DNA of 64,000 bases, taken from the NCBI RefSeq assembly GCF_900499005.1, contig NZ_LS991316.1, positions 778,166 through 842,165 on the forward strand, written 5' to 3'. Source of the stretch: Actinomyces culturomici. GTDB lineage: Bacteria; Actinomycetota; Actinomycetes; Actinomycetales; Actinomycetaceae. The notes below the pieces were generated by a model, which was given only the letters and a program-made list of their open reading frames with translations, was not told the origin of the DNA and made no database searches. Each line of letters begins with the position of its first letter. The stretch's first letter is position 1. Below are positions 46,571 to 56,458 of this stretch, one piece after another. The position numbers were made by a program, and so were the translations under genes.

Positions 46571-48156
46571 GGCGCCTCGCCCTCTGGGTCCCCGACTGGC
46601 CCGTCGCGTCCCTCGTCGTCGACCTTCCGCCCGGAGCGGCCGGCGCCGTCGTCGAGCGCGAGAGGATCGTCTGCGCGTCGATGCGCGCCCGGTCGGCGGG
46701 GGTGCGCGCCGGGATGCGCCTCGCGACGGCGCAGTACCTCTGCCCCGAGCTCATCCTCCTTCCGCGCGACGAGGATCGGGAGGGCTGCGCCTTCGAGGCG
46801 GTCCTCGACGCCTTCGACCGCGTCGCCGCCGGGGTCGTTTGCGCGCGCCCCGGCGCGGCGTGGGCGCCGGCCCTGTCCGCCGCCCGCTGGCACGGGGGAG
46901 AGGAGGAGGCGGCGCGCGCCCTCGTCGAGGAGGTCAGCGACGCGACGGGGGTCGAGTGCTTCGTCGGGATCGCCGAGGGGCCGGTCGCCGCGGCCGCCGC
47001 CGCCCGCGCCTCGCGGATCGTCCCGCCCGAGGGGACGGGCGAGTTCCTCGGAGCCCTGCCGCTCGCCGTGTGCATCCCCCACCTTCCGGCCCGTCTGAGG
47101 GACGAGGGCGCGCGGGGCGTCGATCTTCTGCGCACGCTCGGGGTCGCGACCTGCGCGGATCTCCTCGCCCTCGGACGCGGCGCTCTCCTCGCCCGGTTCG
47201 GCGCGATCGCCGAGCCCCTCCACGCCCTCGCCGAGGGGCGCGAGCTCGCGCTGCCCGCTCGGGCGCGCGTCGTCGGGGATCGCAGCGCCGAGGTCGAGAT
47301 CGACGAGTCGGCGACATCGATCGACCTCATCCTCCTCCCGGTTCGGAAGGCGGCGGTCGCCCTCGCCGAGGAGCTCGCGCACGCGGGACTGTCCTCCGAC
47401 GTCCTCGAGGCCTCGATCGAGGCGGGCGGCGGGAGGGCCCGGACGCGCACGTGGTCGGGGGTCGACGCGGGGGATCCGGACGCGGTCGTCGAACGGGTTC
47501 GCTGGCAACTCAAGGGGTGGGCGGACCTCCTCGGGACGGAAGAGGGGCCCGCGGGCGGTGCGCGCGCCGTCATCCTCGTCGCGAAGAGCCCCTTCGCGGG
47601 CGGGTCCTCCGCGCCCCTGTGGGGGCCGGACTCGGCGCGCGCCGGCGTCGAACGGGCGGCCGAGCGCCTCCAGTCCCTCCTCGGCGACGAGGGGCTGCGC
47701 GTCCCGCGCCTCCAGGGCGGATGGGATCCGAGGACGCGGGTGCGCCTCCTCCCGTGGGCGGACGCGGGCGCCCGGCTCGTCCCCCTCGAGGGGGAGTGGG
47801 AGGGCGGGGTCGATTCCGCGCCCGCGACCCTCCTCGACCATCCGCTCGGCGTCGACCTCCTCGGCGGGCCGATGGGGCTCGAACCGGTCGCGGCGACCGC
47901 GCGCGGGCTCCTCACCGCGCGGCCGACCCGGATCCGCCGGCGGGGGGAGGGGGCCGACCCCTACGGCGTCTTCTCCGCCTCTGCCGTGCTCGCGGTCGAG
48001 CTCGTCGGCGGCCCGTGGGCGATCCGGGGGCGCTGGTGGGAGGACGACGCCCTCCAGGGGGCGCGCGTCTACGCGCGGGCGCGTCGTGCCGAGGGTGGGG
48101 ACCTCCTCCTCGTCGAGAGGCTCGGGGAGTGGTCGATCGACGGGATCTACGCGTGA
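46567..48156 (+). CDS. imuB: ImuB, catalytically dead Y-family polymerase
   Basis: 529 residues. Y-family fold: GVRAGMRLATAQYLCPELIL, thumb and little-finger regions. The usual catalytic acids are missing: the start is LWVPDWPVASLV instead of DxDxF, and the palm DE motif is absent (ARPGAAWAPALSAARW). This is the ImuB hallmark; it acts as the clamp-binding hub for DnaE2. ATG overlaps the imuA' stop. Confidence 0.9.
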   Translation: MRRLALWVPDWPVASLVVDLPPGAAGAVVERERIVCASMRARSAGVRAGMRLATAQYLCPELILLPRDEDREGCAFEAVLDAFDRVAAGVVCARPGAAWAPALSAARWHGGEEEAARALVEEVSDATGVECFVGIAEGPVAAAAAARASRIVPPEGTGEFLGALPLAVCIPHLPARLRDEGARGVDLLRTLGVATCADLLALGRGALLARFGAIAEPLHALAEGRELALPARARVVGDRSAEVEIDESATSIDLILLPVRKAAVALAEELAHAGLSSDVLEASIEAGGGRARTRTWSGVDAGDPDAVVERVRWQLKGWADLLGTEEGPAGGARAVILVAKSPFAGGSSAPLWGPDSARAGVERAAERLQSLLGDEGLRVPRLQGGWDPRTRVRLLPWADAGARLVPLEGEWEGGVDSAPATLLDHPLGVDLLGGPMGLEPVAATARGLLTARPTRIRRRGEGADPYGVFSASAVLAVELVGGPWAIRGRWWEDDALQGARVYARARRAEGGDLLLVERLGEWSIDGIYA

Positions 48157-48299
48157 AGGGCCCGCCGGGGGAGGAGCGAGCGACGGGACTGTCGGCGAGA
48201 ACCGAGGAAAGGCAGCGGAGTCGCGGGAACGGAGCGACGAGCGCGCGGCGGCAATCGATCGGCGGGGACCGCGCGGGGGCGCGGGCGGGCGCGCGGGCA

Positions 48300-48312
48300 T
48301 AGAGTGAGGGGA
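48300..48312 (+). promoter_or_regulatory. -10 element, leaderless start of the SNF2 gene
   Basis: TAGAGT (48300-48305), gagggg, then ATG 48312. No LexA box was found in the 155-bp gap after imuB. Confidence 0.55.
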
Positions 48313-51300
48313 TGCGCATCCCGGAGGAGTCCGCCCTCGTCCTCGTCGAATCCGACGACGACGCGCTCATGGCGCGCGTGGGGCCCGCGGCCTGGGCGCA
48401 GGGCATCGCGGCCTACAGGTCGGGGCGCGTCGTCTCCCTCGAGAACGACGTCGAGCCGGGCGCCTTCACCGGGAGGGTGCGCGATCGGGGGCTCTCCTAC
48501 AAGACCTGGGTCTCGACCGCGGGCGGCGGACTCTCCCTCACCTGCGCGTGCCCCGAGGGTACCGACTGCTTCCACTCCGTCGCCCTCCTCCTCGCCCTGC
48601 GCGAGGAGGTCGCGTCGGCGCGGCCCCCCGCCTCCCCCTGGCGCGCGCGCCTCGTCTCGCTCGTCGGGGAGCGGGCGACCGGCGGCGAGCCGCTCGGACT
48701 CCTCGTCGACGCGCACGACCCGCGCGCCCCGATCCTCCTCGAGCCGCTGCGCCGCGGGCACTCCGTCCCGTGGACCCGCAAGAGGGCGGGATGGCCCGAC
48801 CTCGTATCGACCCAGTGGGCGTCGGTGACCGACGGGCTCGACCCCGTCCACCTCGCGCTCCTGCGCGAGGGCTACCGCCTCGCTCACGACGACTCGTCCT
48901 GGCACTCCCGGCACGAGGTTCCGCTCTCCTCCCTCGGGGAGGACGCACTCGCCTGGCTGCGCCGCCTCGAGCGCGACGGCGTCGCCCTCTTCGCCTCCCT
49001 CGATCCGCTCACGCCACTCGTCCTCGACACGGCGACCTGGGACCTCGGCATCGACGTGCGGGGCGCCGACGACGGACTCGTCCTCTCCCTCCTCGCCCGC
49101 AACGGCGAGGAGACGAAGCGCGAACCGCGGATCGACGCGGGCACCGGGCTCCTCGTCCTCGACGGCGGCACCCGCCTCGCGCGCCTGTCGGGCTCAGAGC
49201 TCGCGGCCGCCCTACCCGAACGGTCGCTCGCGATCCCGGCCTCGGACCTCGCCGAATTCACGACGTCCTTCCTCCCGCGCCTCAAGCGCCAGTACGCCCT
49301 CACCTCGACCGACGAGTCCGTCGACCTCGACGCGCCGCCGTCGGCGGCCCTCGTCGCGACGGCCCGCATCGAGGCGAACTCGACGCTCGTCGTCCGCTGG
49401 TGGGCCGAGTTCGACTACGCGGGCTCCCCCTCGCGCGTCCCGCTCGCCCGCGCCCTCGACGCGCCCGGCGTCGCCGACCTCGCCCGGAGGATCGACGCGC
49501 TCGGAGCCGCGCGCGCGCCCGCCGAGCTCTGGCGCCCGGGCCCGGCGACGATCCGTCTGCCCGCCTGGCGGACCCCGGAGTTCCGCGAGCGCGTCGTCGC
49601 CGCGGTCGCCGACCCCGCGCTCCACTGGGATCTGTCCGACGAGGCCGCGGCCCTCGGGCTCGACGAGGTCCCCCTGCGCGTGCGCGCCGGGCTCGAGCCC
49701 GCCGACGGCGACTCCGACTGGTTCGACCTCGCGATCTCCCTCGACGTCGACGGCGTCCCCGTCCGACTCGCCGACGTCCTCGAGGCCCTCGCCGCGGGCG
49801 AGCGCCACCTCCTCGTCGACGGGCACTGGGTGAGCCTCGACGCCGATCGCTTCGCCCGCCTCGCCGTCCTCCTCGAGGAGGCCCGCCTTCTCGCCGACTC
49901 CGAGGAGCCGCGCCTCGCCGCCCTCCACCGGGGGCTGTGGGAGGAGATCGAGGAGACCGCCGACGAGGTCCGCGCGGCCGCGGCCTGGCGCGAGCGCGCC
50001 CGCTCCCTCGACGAGGTCCCCGAGATTCCGCTCGTCGACCCCGAGGGCGCGCAGCTGCGCCCCTACCAGCGCGAGGGCGCGGCCTGGCTCGTCGCCCGGG
50101 CGGCGCTCGGACTCGGCGGGATCCTCGCCGACGACATGGGGCTCGGCAAGACGCTCCAGATCCTCGCCGCCCTCGCCGCCTTGAGGGCGGCGGGCAGGAC
50201 CGACGGCCCCGTCCTCGTCGTCGCCCCCACCTCCGTCCTGTCGATCTGGAAGCGGGAGGCCGCACACTTCTACCCCGACCTGGCCGTCGAGGTCGTCTCC
50301 GAGACCGCGCGGCGCCGCGAGCGCGGACTCGACGAGGTCCTCGCGGGCGCCGACCTCGTCGTCACCTCCTACACGATCCTGCGGCTCGAGGCCGAGGAGT
50401 GGGCGGCCGCGGAGTTCTCCGGCCTCGTCGTCGACGAGGCGCAGGCGGCGAAGAACCCGCGCACCGCGATCCACAAGGCGCTGCGGGCCCTGCGCGCCCC
50501 CTGGGCGTTCGCAGTCACCGGCACTCCCGTCGAGAACTCCCTGTCGGACCTGTGGGCGGTCCTCGCGCTCACGACGCCGGGGCTCCTCCCGAAGTGGAGC
50601 GTCTTCGCCGAACGGATACGCCGTCCGATCGAGAACGACGGCGACGAGGCGGCGCTCGACCGCCTCCACCGGCTCATCGGCCCGTTCATGCTCCGCCGGA
50701 CGAAGGAGGACGTCGCCGCGGACCTCCCCGACAAGGTGGAGACCGTCGTCGCCGTCGACCTCGGGGCCGAGCACCGGAGGATCTACGACGAGCGCCTCAT
50801 GCGCGAGCGCGCCCGCGTCCTCTCCCTCGTCGACGACGCGAAGCGGAGGATCGACGTCCTCGCGTCGATCACGCGGCTGCGACAGCTCGCCCTCGATCCG
50901 GCGCTCGTCGAGCCCGACTACGCGCAGATCGGGTCGGCGAAGGTCGAGTACCTCGCCGACCGCCTCGACGAGATCGTCCCGCGCGGCCACCGCGCCCTCG
51001 TCTTCAGCCAGTTCACGTCGTTCCTCGCCCGTATCCGGGAGGTCCTCGAGCGCCGCGGCATCGCGGTCGTCCAGCTCGACGGGTCGACGACCCGCCGCGA
51101 CGAGGTCGTCGAGCGGTTCCGCGTCGGCAAGGCTCCCGTCTTCCTCATCTCCCTCAAGGCCGGCGGCACCGGCCTCACGCTCACCGAGGCCGACTACGTC
51201 TACGTCATGGACCCGTGGTGGAACCCCGCCGCCGAGGCGCAAGCGGTCGACCGGGCCCACCGGATCGGGCAGACGAAGAAGGTCAACGTCTACCGGCTCG

Positions 51301-51434
51301 TCGCCGCGGGCACGATCGAGGAGAAGGTCGTCGCCCTCCAGGAGCGCAAGCGGCGCCTCGTCACCTCCGTCGTCGAGGGCGCGGGGGCCGGTGCCGGCCT
51401 CGACCTCGCCGACCTCGCCGAGCTCCTCGACTGA
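48312..51434 (+). CDS. SWIM zinc-finger SNF2/Rad54-type helicase
   Basis: 1040 residues. A SWIM finger lies near residues 75-95 (LTCACPEGTDCFHSVALLLA, CxC...CxH). About 500 residues of less conserved helical sequence follow. The SNF2 ATPase then begins LRPYQREGAAWLVARA, with Walker A DDMGLGKTLQ, DEAQ box VVDEAQAAKNP, and motifs V/VI SLKAGGTGLTLTEADYVYVM and QAVDRAHRIGQTKKVNVYRL. It is a DNA translocase that remodels protein-DNA complexes. It lies between imuB and dnaE2, an order I do not know from mycobacteria. Confidence 0.9.
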   Translation: MRIPEESALVLVESDDDALMARVGPAAWAQGIAAYRSGRVVSLENDVEPGAFTGRVRDRGLSYKTWVSTAGGGLSLTCACPEGTDCFHSVALLLALREEVASARPPASPWRARLVSLVGERATGGEPLGLLVDAHDPRAPILLEPLRRGHSVPWTRKRAGWPDLVSTQWASVTDGLDPVHLALLREGYRLAHDDSSWHSRHEVPLSSLGEDALAWLRRLERDGVALFASLDPLTPLVLDTATWDLGIDVRGADDGLVLSLLARNGEETKREPRIDAGTGLLVLDGGTRLARLSGSELAAALPERSLAIPASDLAEFTTSFLPRLKRQYALTSTDESVDLDAPPSAALVATARIEANSTLVVRWWAEFDYAGSPSRVPLARALDAPGVADLARRIDALGAARAPAELWRPGPATIRLPAWRTPEFRERVVAAVADPALHWDLSDEAAALGLDEVPLRVRAGLEPADGDSDWFDLAISLDVDGVPVRLADVLEALAAGERHLLVDGHWVSLDADRFARLAVLLEEARLLADSEEPRLAALHRGLWEEIEETADEVRAAAAWRERARSLDEVPEIPLVDPEGAQLRPYQREGAAWLVARAALGLGGILADDMGLGKTLQILAALAALRAAGRTDGPVLVVAPTSVLSIWKREAAHFYPDLAVEVVSETARRRERGLDEVLAGADLVVTSYTILRLEAEEWAAAEFSGLVVDEAQAAKNPRTAIHKALRALRAPWAFAVTGTPVENSLSDLWAVLALTTPGLLPKWSVFAERIRRPIENDGDEAALDRLHRLIGPFMLRRTKEDVAADLPDKVETVVAVDLGAEHRRIYDERLMRERARVLSLVDDAKRRIDVLASITRLRQLALDPALVEPDYAQIGSAKVEYLADRLDEIVPRGHRALVFSQFTSFLARIREVLERRGIAVVQLDGSTTRRDEVVERFRVGKAPVFLISLKAGGTGLTLTEADYVYVMDPWWNPAAEAQAVDRAHRIGQTKKVNVYRLVAAGTIEEKVVALQERKRRLVTSVVEGAGAGAGLDLADLAELLD

Positions 51435-51569
51435 GCTGCGCGCGGCGTCGCCCCCGAATGGCGGGAGCGCGTCCGTCCTCCGTCCGGCGAACGCGCGGCC
51501 CCGCCCTCGTAGGAATCGACGAGGACGGGGCCGGGCGCGGACGACGGAGGGGGAATCGACGTATGAAAA

Positions 51570-51585
51570 TAGAACACCTGTTCGA
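51570..51585. promoter_or_regulatory. LexA (SOS) box upstream of dnaE2
   Basis: tagaacacctgttcga matches the SOS consensus with one mismatch (A for C at base 2). It directly precedes the -10 of dnaE2. Confidence 0.87.
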
Positions 51586-51598
51586 TAGACTGCTCCGG
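51586..51598 (+). promoter_or_regulatory. dnaE2 -10 element with leaderless spacing
   Basis: TAGACT (51586-51591), 6 nt, then GTG 51598. The LexA box touches the -10, so repression should be tight and the mRNA leaderless. Confidence 0.75.
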
Positions 51599-54500
51599 TG
51601 AGCGCCCCGGACGTCGACCGTTCCCGCCGCCTCCTCGAGGGGGCCGCGGAGAGGATCGCGCGCACTCCGTACGCCGAGCTCCACGCCCATTCGGCCTTCA
51701 CGCTCCTCGACGGGGCCGACCTCCCCGGCGCCCTCGTCGCCGCAGCCTCGGACCTCGGACTCGAGGCGCTCGCGGTCCTCGACGTCGACGGCATGCACTC
51801 GGCCGTCCAGACGACCTCGGCCGCGCGCGAGGCCGGGCTCCCCATCGTCCACGGCGCCGAACTCACCCTCGATCCGGCGGGCCTCCTCGGCGCCGACCCC
51901 GACGCCCTCGCGCCCGGATGGGGGCTCGCGACGGGCGCCGAGGAGCCCGGCGTCCGCCTCCCGGTCCTCGTCTCCTCGCCGCGCGGCTACACCGCCCTCT
52001 GCTCGGCGATGAGCGCCCACGCCCTCGCCCGACCCGGAGTCCGGACCGCCGCCCACGTCCTCGACGAGCTCGCGGAGGCGGGCGAGGACTGGCTGATCCT
52101 CACCGGCTCGCGCCGCGGCCCGCTGAGGCGCGCCCTGAGGAACAGCGGGCTCGGGGCCGCCCGGCGCGTGCGTGACCTCCTCCTCGACCGATTCGGCGCC
52201 GGCTCCGTCCTCGTCGAATCGGCCCTGTCGCCGACCGACCCCGAGGACCTCGCCGACGCCCTCGCCCTCCTCGCCGACGAGCGCTCCCTCCCCCTCGTCG
52301 CGACCGGCGCCGTCCGCTGCGCGACCCCCGCCTCCCAGGCGCTCGGCGACGTCCTCGCCGCGACCCGCCTCGGCGAGCCCCTCGCGGCCGCCGAATCCCA
52401 CCTGCCCGCCCTCCGCGCCTTCCTGCGGACCGGGGAGGAGATGGCCGCCCTCCACTCCCGGCGCCCCGACGCGGTCGTGCACACCGTCGACATCGCCGCG
52501 CGCGCGGCCTTCGACCTGCGCCTGCTCGCTCCGCGCCTCCCGCGCACCGCCGTCCCCGCCGACCACGACGACGCCTCCTGGCTGCGCGAGCTCACGCGCC
52601 GCGGCGCCCTCGAGCGCTACGGGACCCGCGCGGAGCACCCGCGCGCCTGGGAGACGATCGACCATGAGCTCGAGGTCATCGAGGCGCTCGACTTCCCCGG
52701 CTACTTCCTCATCGTCAAGGAGATCGTCGACTTCTGCGCCGAGGCCGGGATCCTCTGCCAGGGGAGGGGCTCGGCCGCGAACTCCGCGGTCTGCTACGCG
52801 CTCGGCATCACCGCCGTCGACGCCGTCCGCCACCGCCTCCTCTTCGAGCGCTTCCTCTCGACCGGCCGCTCCGGGCCGCCCGACATCGACGTCGACATCG
52901 AAGCCGGGCGCCGCGAGGAGGTCATCCAGCACGTCTACTCCCTCTACGGCCGCGAGCGCGCCGCGCAGGTCGCGAACGTCATCACCTATCGCCCCCGCTC
53001 CGCCATCCGCGACGCCGCCCGCGCCCTCGGCTACCCCGTCGGGCTCGCGACCGCCTGGGCGAAGGGGACCGGCCGCCGCTTCGAGGCGGACGAGGCCGAG
53101 GTCGCGCGCCGGAAGGGGGAGGCGACTCCGAGCGGCGGCGCCGCTTCGCCGGGCTCCTCGGTCGTCGGCGAGATGCCGCCCCTCGTCCGCTCGGTCGCCG
53201 TCGCCCTCCAGAAGCTGCCGCGCCACATGGGCATCCACTCGGGCGGCATGGTCCTCACCGACCAGCCGGTCGCGGGGATCTGCCCGGTCGTGTGGTCGGC
53301 GAAGGAGGGGCGCACCGTCCTCCAATGGGACAAGGAGGACTGCGCGGACGCCGGCCTCGTGAAGTTCGACCTCCTCGGCCTCGGGATGCTCACCGCACTG
53401 CGGACCGCCTTCGACGCCCTCGCCGCGCGCGGGGTCCTCGGGCGCAACGGACGCCCGCTCGGGCTCCACAACCTCCCGGAGGAGGACCCGCGCGTCTACG
53501 ACCTCCTCTGCGCCGCCGACACGGTCGGCGTCTTCCAGGTCGAGTCGCGCGCGCAGATGAACACGCTCCCGCGGCTCGCGCCTCGCTGCTTCTACGACAT
53601 CGTCGTCGAGGTCGCCCTCATCCGGCCCGGCCCCATCCAGGGTCGGGCGGTCAACCCCTACCTGCGGAGGCGGCGGGGCCGCGAGGAGGTCTCCTACCTC
53701 CACCCGCTCATGCGCCCGGCCCTCGAGAAGACGCTCGGCGTGCCGCTCTTCCAGGAGCAGCTCATGCAGATCGCCATCGACGTCGCCGGGTTCTCGCCCT
53801 CGCAGGCCGACCGGCTCCGCCGGGCGATGGGGGCGAAGCGCTCGCCGGAGCGGATGGAGGAGCTGCGCCCCGCCCTCATGGAAGGGATGGCGGCGCGCGG
53901 CGTCGGCGTCGAGGCGCGCGAGAGGATCTTCGAGCAGCTCAAGGGCTTCGCCGACTTCGGCTTCCCCGAGTCGCACGCCTTCTCCTTCGCGCACATCGTC
54001 TACGCCTCTGCCTGGCTGAAGATCCACCACCCGGAGGACTTCTACGCGGGACTCCTCGCCGCCCAGCCGATGGGCTTCTACTCGCCCGCCTCGCTCGTCC
54101 ACGACGCGCGCAGGCACGGCCTCCGCGTTCTCGGACCCGACGTCTCCCACTCGGGGGTCTCCGCCTCGGTCGAGTTCCCCTCCGCGAAGCATCTTGGGCC
54201 CGCCCCGCTCGCCTCCGCGCCCGTCCCGCTCGACGTCGATCCCAGTGCCGCCCTGCGACTCGGGCTCGACGAGGTCCGCGGCCTGTCGGAGGCGGCCGAG
54301 CGGATCGTCGAGGCGCGCATCGACGGGCCCTTCGACTCTCTCGCCTCGCTCGCCGCGCGGGCCGAGCTCTCCGAATCGGAGATCGTCCGCCTCGCGAAGG
54401 CCGACGCCCTCGCCTCCCTCGGCGTCTCGCGGCGCGAGGGCGTGTGGGCGGCGGGCGCGGTCGGGCGCGCTTCCTGGGGCCAGCCCTACCTCCCGGGCAC

Positions 54501-54948
54501 CGAGGTCGGGGCGCGGGCGCCCGCCCTCCCGGAGATGACCGAGGTCGAGGCCCTTCAATCGGACTACGAGGCGACGGGGCTGTCGACGAGCCGCCACCCC
54601 TTCGACCTCCTGCGCCCCGAACTCGCGGGCCGCGGGGTCCTCTCGGCCTCCGAGGTGGGCGAGGGGCTCGACGGCGAGCTCGTCACCGTCGCCGGGATCG
54701 TCACCCACCGCCAGCGCCCGCACACGGCGAAGGGGATCACCTTCCTCACCCTCGAGGACGAGACGGGGCTCCTCAACGTCTCGTGCCAGAAGGGGATGTG
54801 GGAGGTGCACCGGCTCGTCGCCCTCTCCTCGCGCGCGCTCGAGATCCGCGGCCGCGTCGAGTACGGGGACGGCGCGGTGAACATCGAGGCGTACCGGATG
54901 CGCCCGGTCGCCCTGCCCGTGGGCGTGCGTTCGCGCGACTTCCGGTGA
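51598..54948 (+). CDS. dnaE2: Error-prone DNA polymerase DnaE2
   Basis: 1116 residues, typical of DnaE2 and shorter than replicative DnaE1. N-terminal PHP domain (YAELHAHSAFTLLDGADLPG), polymerase catalytic acids in GPPDIDVDIEAGRREEVI, FPESHAFSFAHIVYASAW and a C-terminal OB fold (GIVTHRQRPHTAKGITFLTL). It copies damaged DNA with ImuA'/ImuB during the SOS response. GTG start; LexA box adjacent. Confidence 0.94.
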   Translation: MSAPDVDRSRRLLEGAAERIARTPYAELHAHSAFTLLDGADLPGALVAAASDLGLEALAVLDVDGMHSAVQTTSAAREAGLPIVHGAELTLDPAGLLGADPDALAPGWGLATGAEEPGVRLPVLVSSPRGYTALCSAMSAHALARPGVRTAAHVLDELAEAGEDWLILTGSRRGPLRRALRNSGLGAARRVRDLLLDRFGAGSVLVESALSPTDPEDLADALALLADERSLPLVATGAVRCATPASQALGDVLAATRLGEPLAAAESHLPALRAFLRTGEEMAALHSRRPDAVVHTVDIAARAAFDLRLLAPRLPRTAVPADHDDASWLRELTRRGALERYGTRAEHPRAWETIDHELEVIEALDFPGYFLIVKEIVDFCAEAGILCQGRGSAANSAVCYALGITAVDAVRHRLLFERFLSTGRSGPPDIDVDIEAGRREEVIQHVYSLYGRERAAQVANVITYRPRSAIRDAARALGYPVGLATAWAKGTGRRFEADEAEVARRKGEATPSGGAASPGSSVVGEMPPLVRSVAVALQKLPRHMGIHSGGMVLTDQPVAGICPVVWSAKEGRTVLQWDKEDCADAGLVKFDLLGLGMLTALRTAFDALAARGVLGRNGRPLGLHNLPEEDPRVYDLLCAADTVGVFQVESRAQMNTLPRLAPRCFYDIVVEVALIRPGPIQGRAVNPYLRRRRGREEVSYLHPLMRPALEKTLGVPLFQEQLMQIAIDVAGFSPSQADRLRRAMGAKRSPERMEELRPALMEGMAARGVGVEARERIFEQLKGFADFGFPESHAFSFAHIVYASAWLKIHHPEDFYAGLLAAQPMGFYSPASLVHDARRHGLRVLGPDVSHSGVSASVEFPSAKHLGPAPLASAPVPLDVDPSAALRLGLDEVRGLSEAAERIVEARIDGPFDSLASLAARAELSESEIVRLAKADALASLGVSRREGVWAAGAVGRASWGQPYLPGTEVGARAPALPEMTEVEALQSDYEATGLSTSRHPFDLLRPELAGRGVLSASEVGEGLDGELVTVAGIVTHRQRPHTAKGITFLTLEDETGLLNVSCQKGMWEVHRLVALSSRALEIRGRVEYGDGAVNIEAYRMRPVALPVGVRSRDFR

Positions 54949-54957
54949 CGGCCGGCG

Positions 54958-55608
54958 TCAGAGGCCGAGGAGCGCTCCGAGCTCCTCGACGGTTCCCGCG
55001 CGGGCGGCGCAGGCGTCGAGGTCGCCGTCCTTCGCGTAGCCCCAGCCGACGCCGATGACGTCGACGCCGGCCTCCGTTCCGCCCTCGACGTCCCAGATCG
55101 AGTCGCCGACGAGTACCGGGCGCGAGACGTCGTGCCCGAGCGCGGAGAGGCGCTCGAGAGCGTCCGCGATGACGAGCGCCTTCGAGGACGGGCCCGCCGG
55201 GGCTCCCGCGACGACGTCGAAGGCGTCGATGAGGCCGAGGTGGGCGAGCTGGGCCTCCGCCATGTACTGCTGCTTCGAGGTCGCCGTCGCGACCGGCGTG
55301 CCGGAGGCGCGCACCGCCCGGACGAGGTCGCCGACGCCGGGGAAGGGGAGCGGCTCGAGGAAGATCTCGTGGTAGACCTCGCGGTACCCCTCGACGAGGT
55401 CGGGGAGCTCGTCGCCCGAGTAGCCGAGGTCGGAGAAGGACCACCACAGCGGCGGGCCGACGTACTTGCGCAGGGACGCGCGCTCGGGGACGGGGAGGCC
55501 GCGCTTCGCGAGGGCCACTTCGAAGGAGTGGGTCACCTGAGGGGCGGAGTCGACGAGCGTCCCGTCAACGTCGAAGAGCACGCAGGTCCACTGGGAACGG
55601 CCGGTCAT
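54958..55608 (-). CDS. HAD-family phosphatase (phosphoglycolate-phosphatase-like)
   Basis: 216 residues. FDVDGTLVDSAPQVTHSFEV (DxDGT), ATATSKQQYMAEAQL (motif II), SSKALVIADAL (Lys) and VLVGDSIWDVEGGTEAGVD (DxxxD-type). Gph/PpaX-like small-molecule phosphatase; substrate not assigned. ATG 55608 has aaggaa upstream. Convergent with dnaE2 with a 9-bp gap. Confidence 0.88.
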   Translation of the reverse strand: MTGRSQWTCVLFDVDGTLVDSAPQVTHSFEVALAKRGLPVPERASLRKYVGPPLWWSFSDLGYSGDELPDLVEGYREVYHEIFLEPLPFPGVGDLVRAVRASGTPVATATSKQQYMAEAQLAHLGLIDAFDVVAGAPAGPSSKALVIADALERLSALGHDVSRPVLVGDSIWDVEGGTEAGVDVIGVGWGYAKDGDLDACAARAGTVEELGALLGL

Positions 55609-55783
55609 GGGATTCCTTCTCCTCGCTTCGGTTCGCCCCATCGTCGCACGAGCGCCCGTCCTCGCGCTCCTCCCGCACCTTTTCAGCGCCCTCGCGCCGC
55701 TCGGCGCGTCGACCGCCGCCGGTCGGATCGACGAGGTCGGGGCGGCGCGCCGGTTCCGGCGGGGGAGACGGGCACCCGACCGA

Positions 55784-55797
55784 TATGATTCACATCA
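55784..55797 (+). promoter_or_regulatory. -10 element for the MarR gene
   Basis: TATGAT (55784-55789) then 7 nt to ATG 55797. The upstream ATG at 55785 is inside this -10 and cannot be the start if this promoter is used. Confidence 0.6.
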
Positions 55798-56294
55798 TGA
55801 AGGAACTCGAGGAGGCGCGCCGGGCGGCCGCCAAGCGCGCGCACGAGTCGGCCGAGGCGCGCAGGCGCGCGTGGCGGATCTTCTTCGAGGCCTCCGGGCG
55901 GCTCCAGGGGGTCCTCGAGACTCGCCTCAAGCGGATGTTCGGCCTCACTCTTCCCGACTACAACATCCTCCTCGCCCTCTGGGAGGCGCCGGGGCGGTGC
56001 CTGCGGATGGGGGAGCTCGCGGAGCGGGTCGTCTACTCGCCCTCGCGCCTCACGTACCTCGTCGCCCATCTCGAGCGCGACGGGTGGGTTCGCAGGGTCG
56101 CCTCGACGCGGGATCGTCGCAGCTCGGACGCGTGTCTCACCTCACAGGGGGTCGAGACTGTCGAGGCGGCGACCGCCGCGCACGAGGAGACGGTCCGCGA
56201 GTACCTCCTCGACGGCATGACGGACGAGGAGATCGGCCAGATCGTGCGGATCTTCTCCGCCGTCGGCGATCGTCTCCGCCACGAGGGCGCCTGA
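55797..56294 (+). CDS. MarR-family transcriptional regulator
   Basis: 165 residues from ATG 55797. Winged helix: MGELAERVVYSPSRLTYLVA followed by HLERDGWVRRVASTRDRRSS (wing), with TSQGVETVEAATAAHEETVR. MarR proteins answer small phenolic or oxidative signals; the target is not visible. ATG 55785 gives four extra residues and is less likely. Confidence 0.87.
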   Translation: MKELEEARRAAAKRAHESAEARRRAWRIFFEASGRLQGVLETRLKRMFGLTLPDYNILLALWEAPGRCLRMGELAERVVYSPSRLTYLVAHLERDGWVRRVASTRDRRSSDACLTSQGVETVEAATAAHEETVREYLLDGMTDEEIGQIVRIFSAVGDRLRHEGA

Positions 56295-56458
56295 GACCCG
56301 TAATCTGGGGACGAGGGCGGATTTTCCGCGCGGTCGCGCCGAAAACCGGGGGTGCGATCCGCCCGAGGCGGGGCCGATTTGGCGAGCACCTGCGATATCG
56401 GTTAGAGTCTTCCTCGTTCGCAGCGAGGGAAACCGAGCCGGGAATGAAAGAGTCACCT

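Noticed and set aside
44866-48300. 1144-codon minus-strand frame
   Set aside because: Only its last part is trmL; the rest is antisense to imuA', imuB and the PEBP region.
51361-54810. 1149-codon minus-strand frame opposite dnaE2
   Set aside because: Shadow with low-complexity composition; dnaE2 on the other strand has all polymerase motifs.
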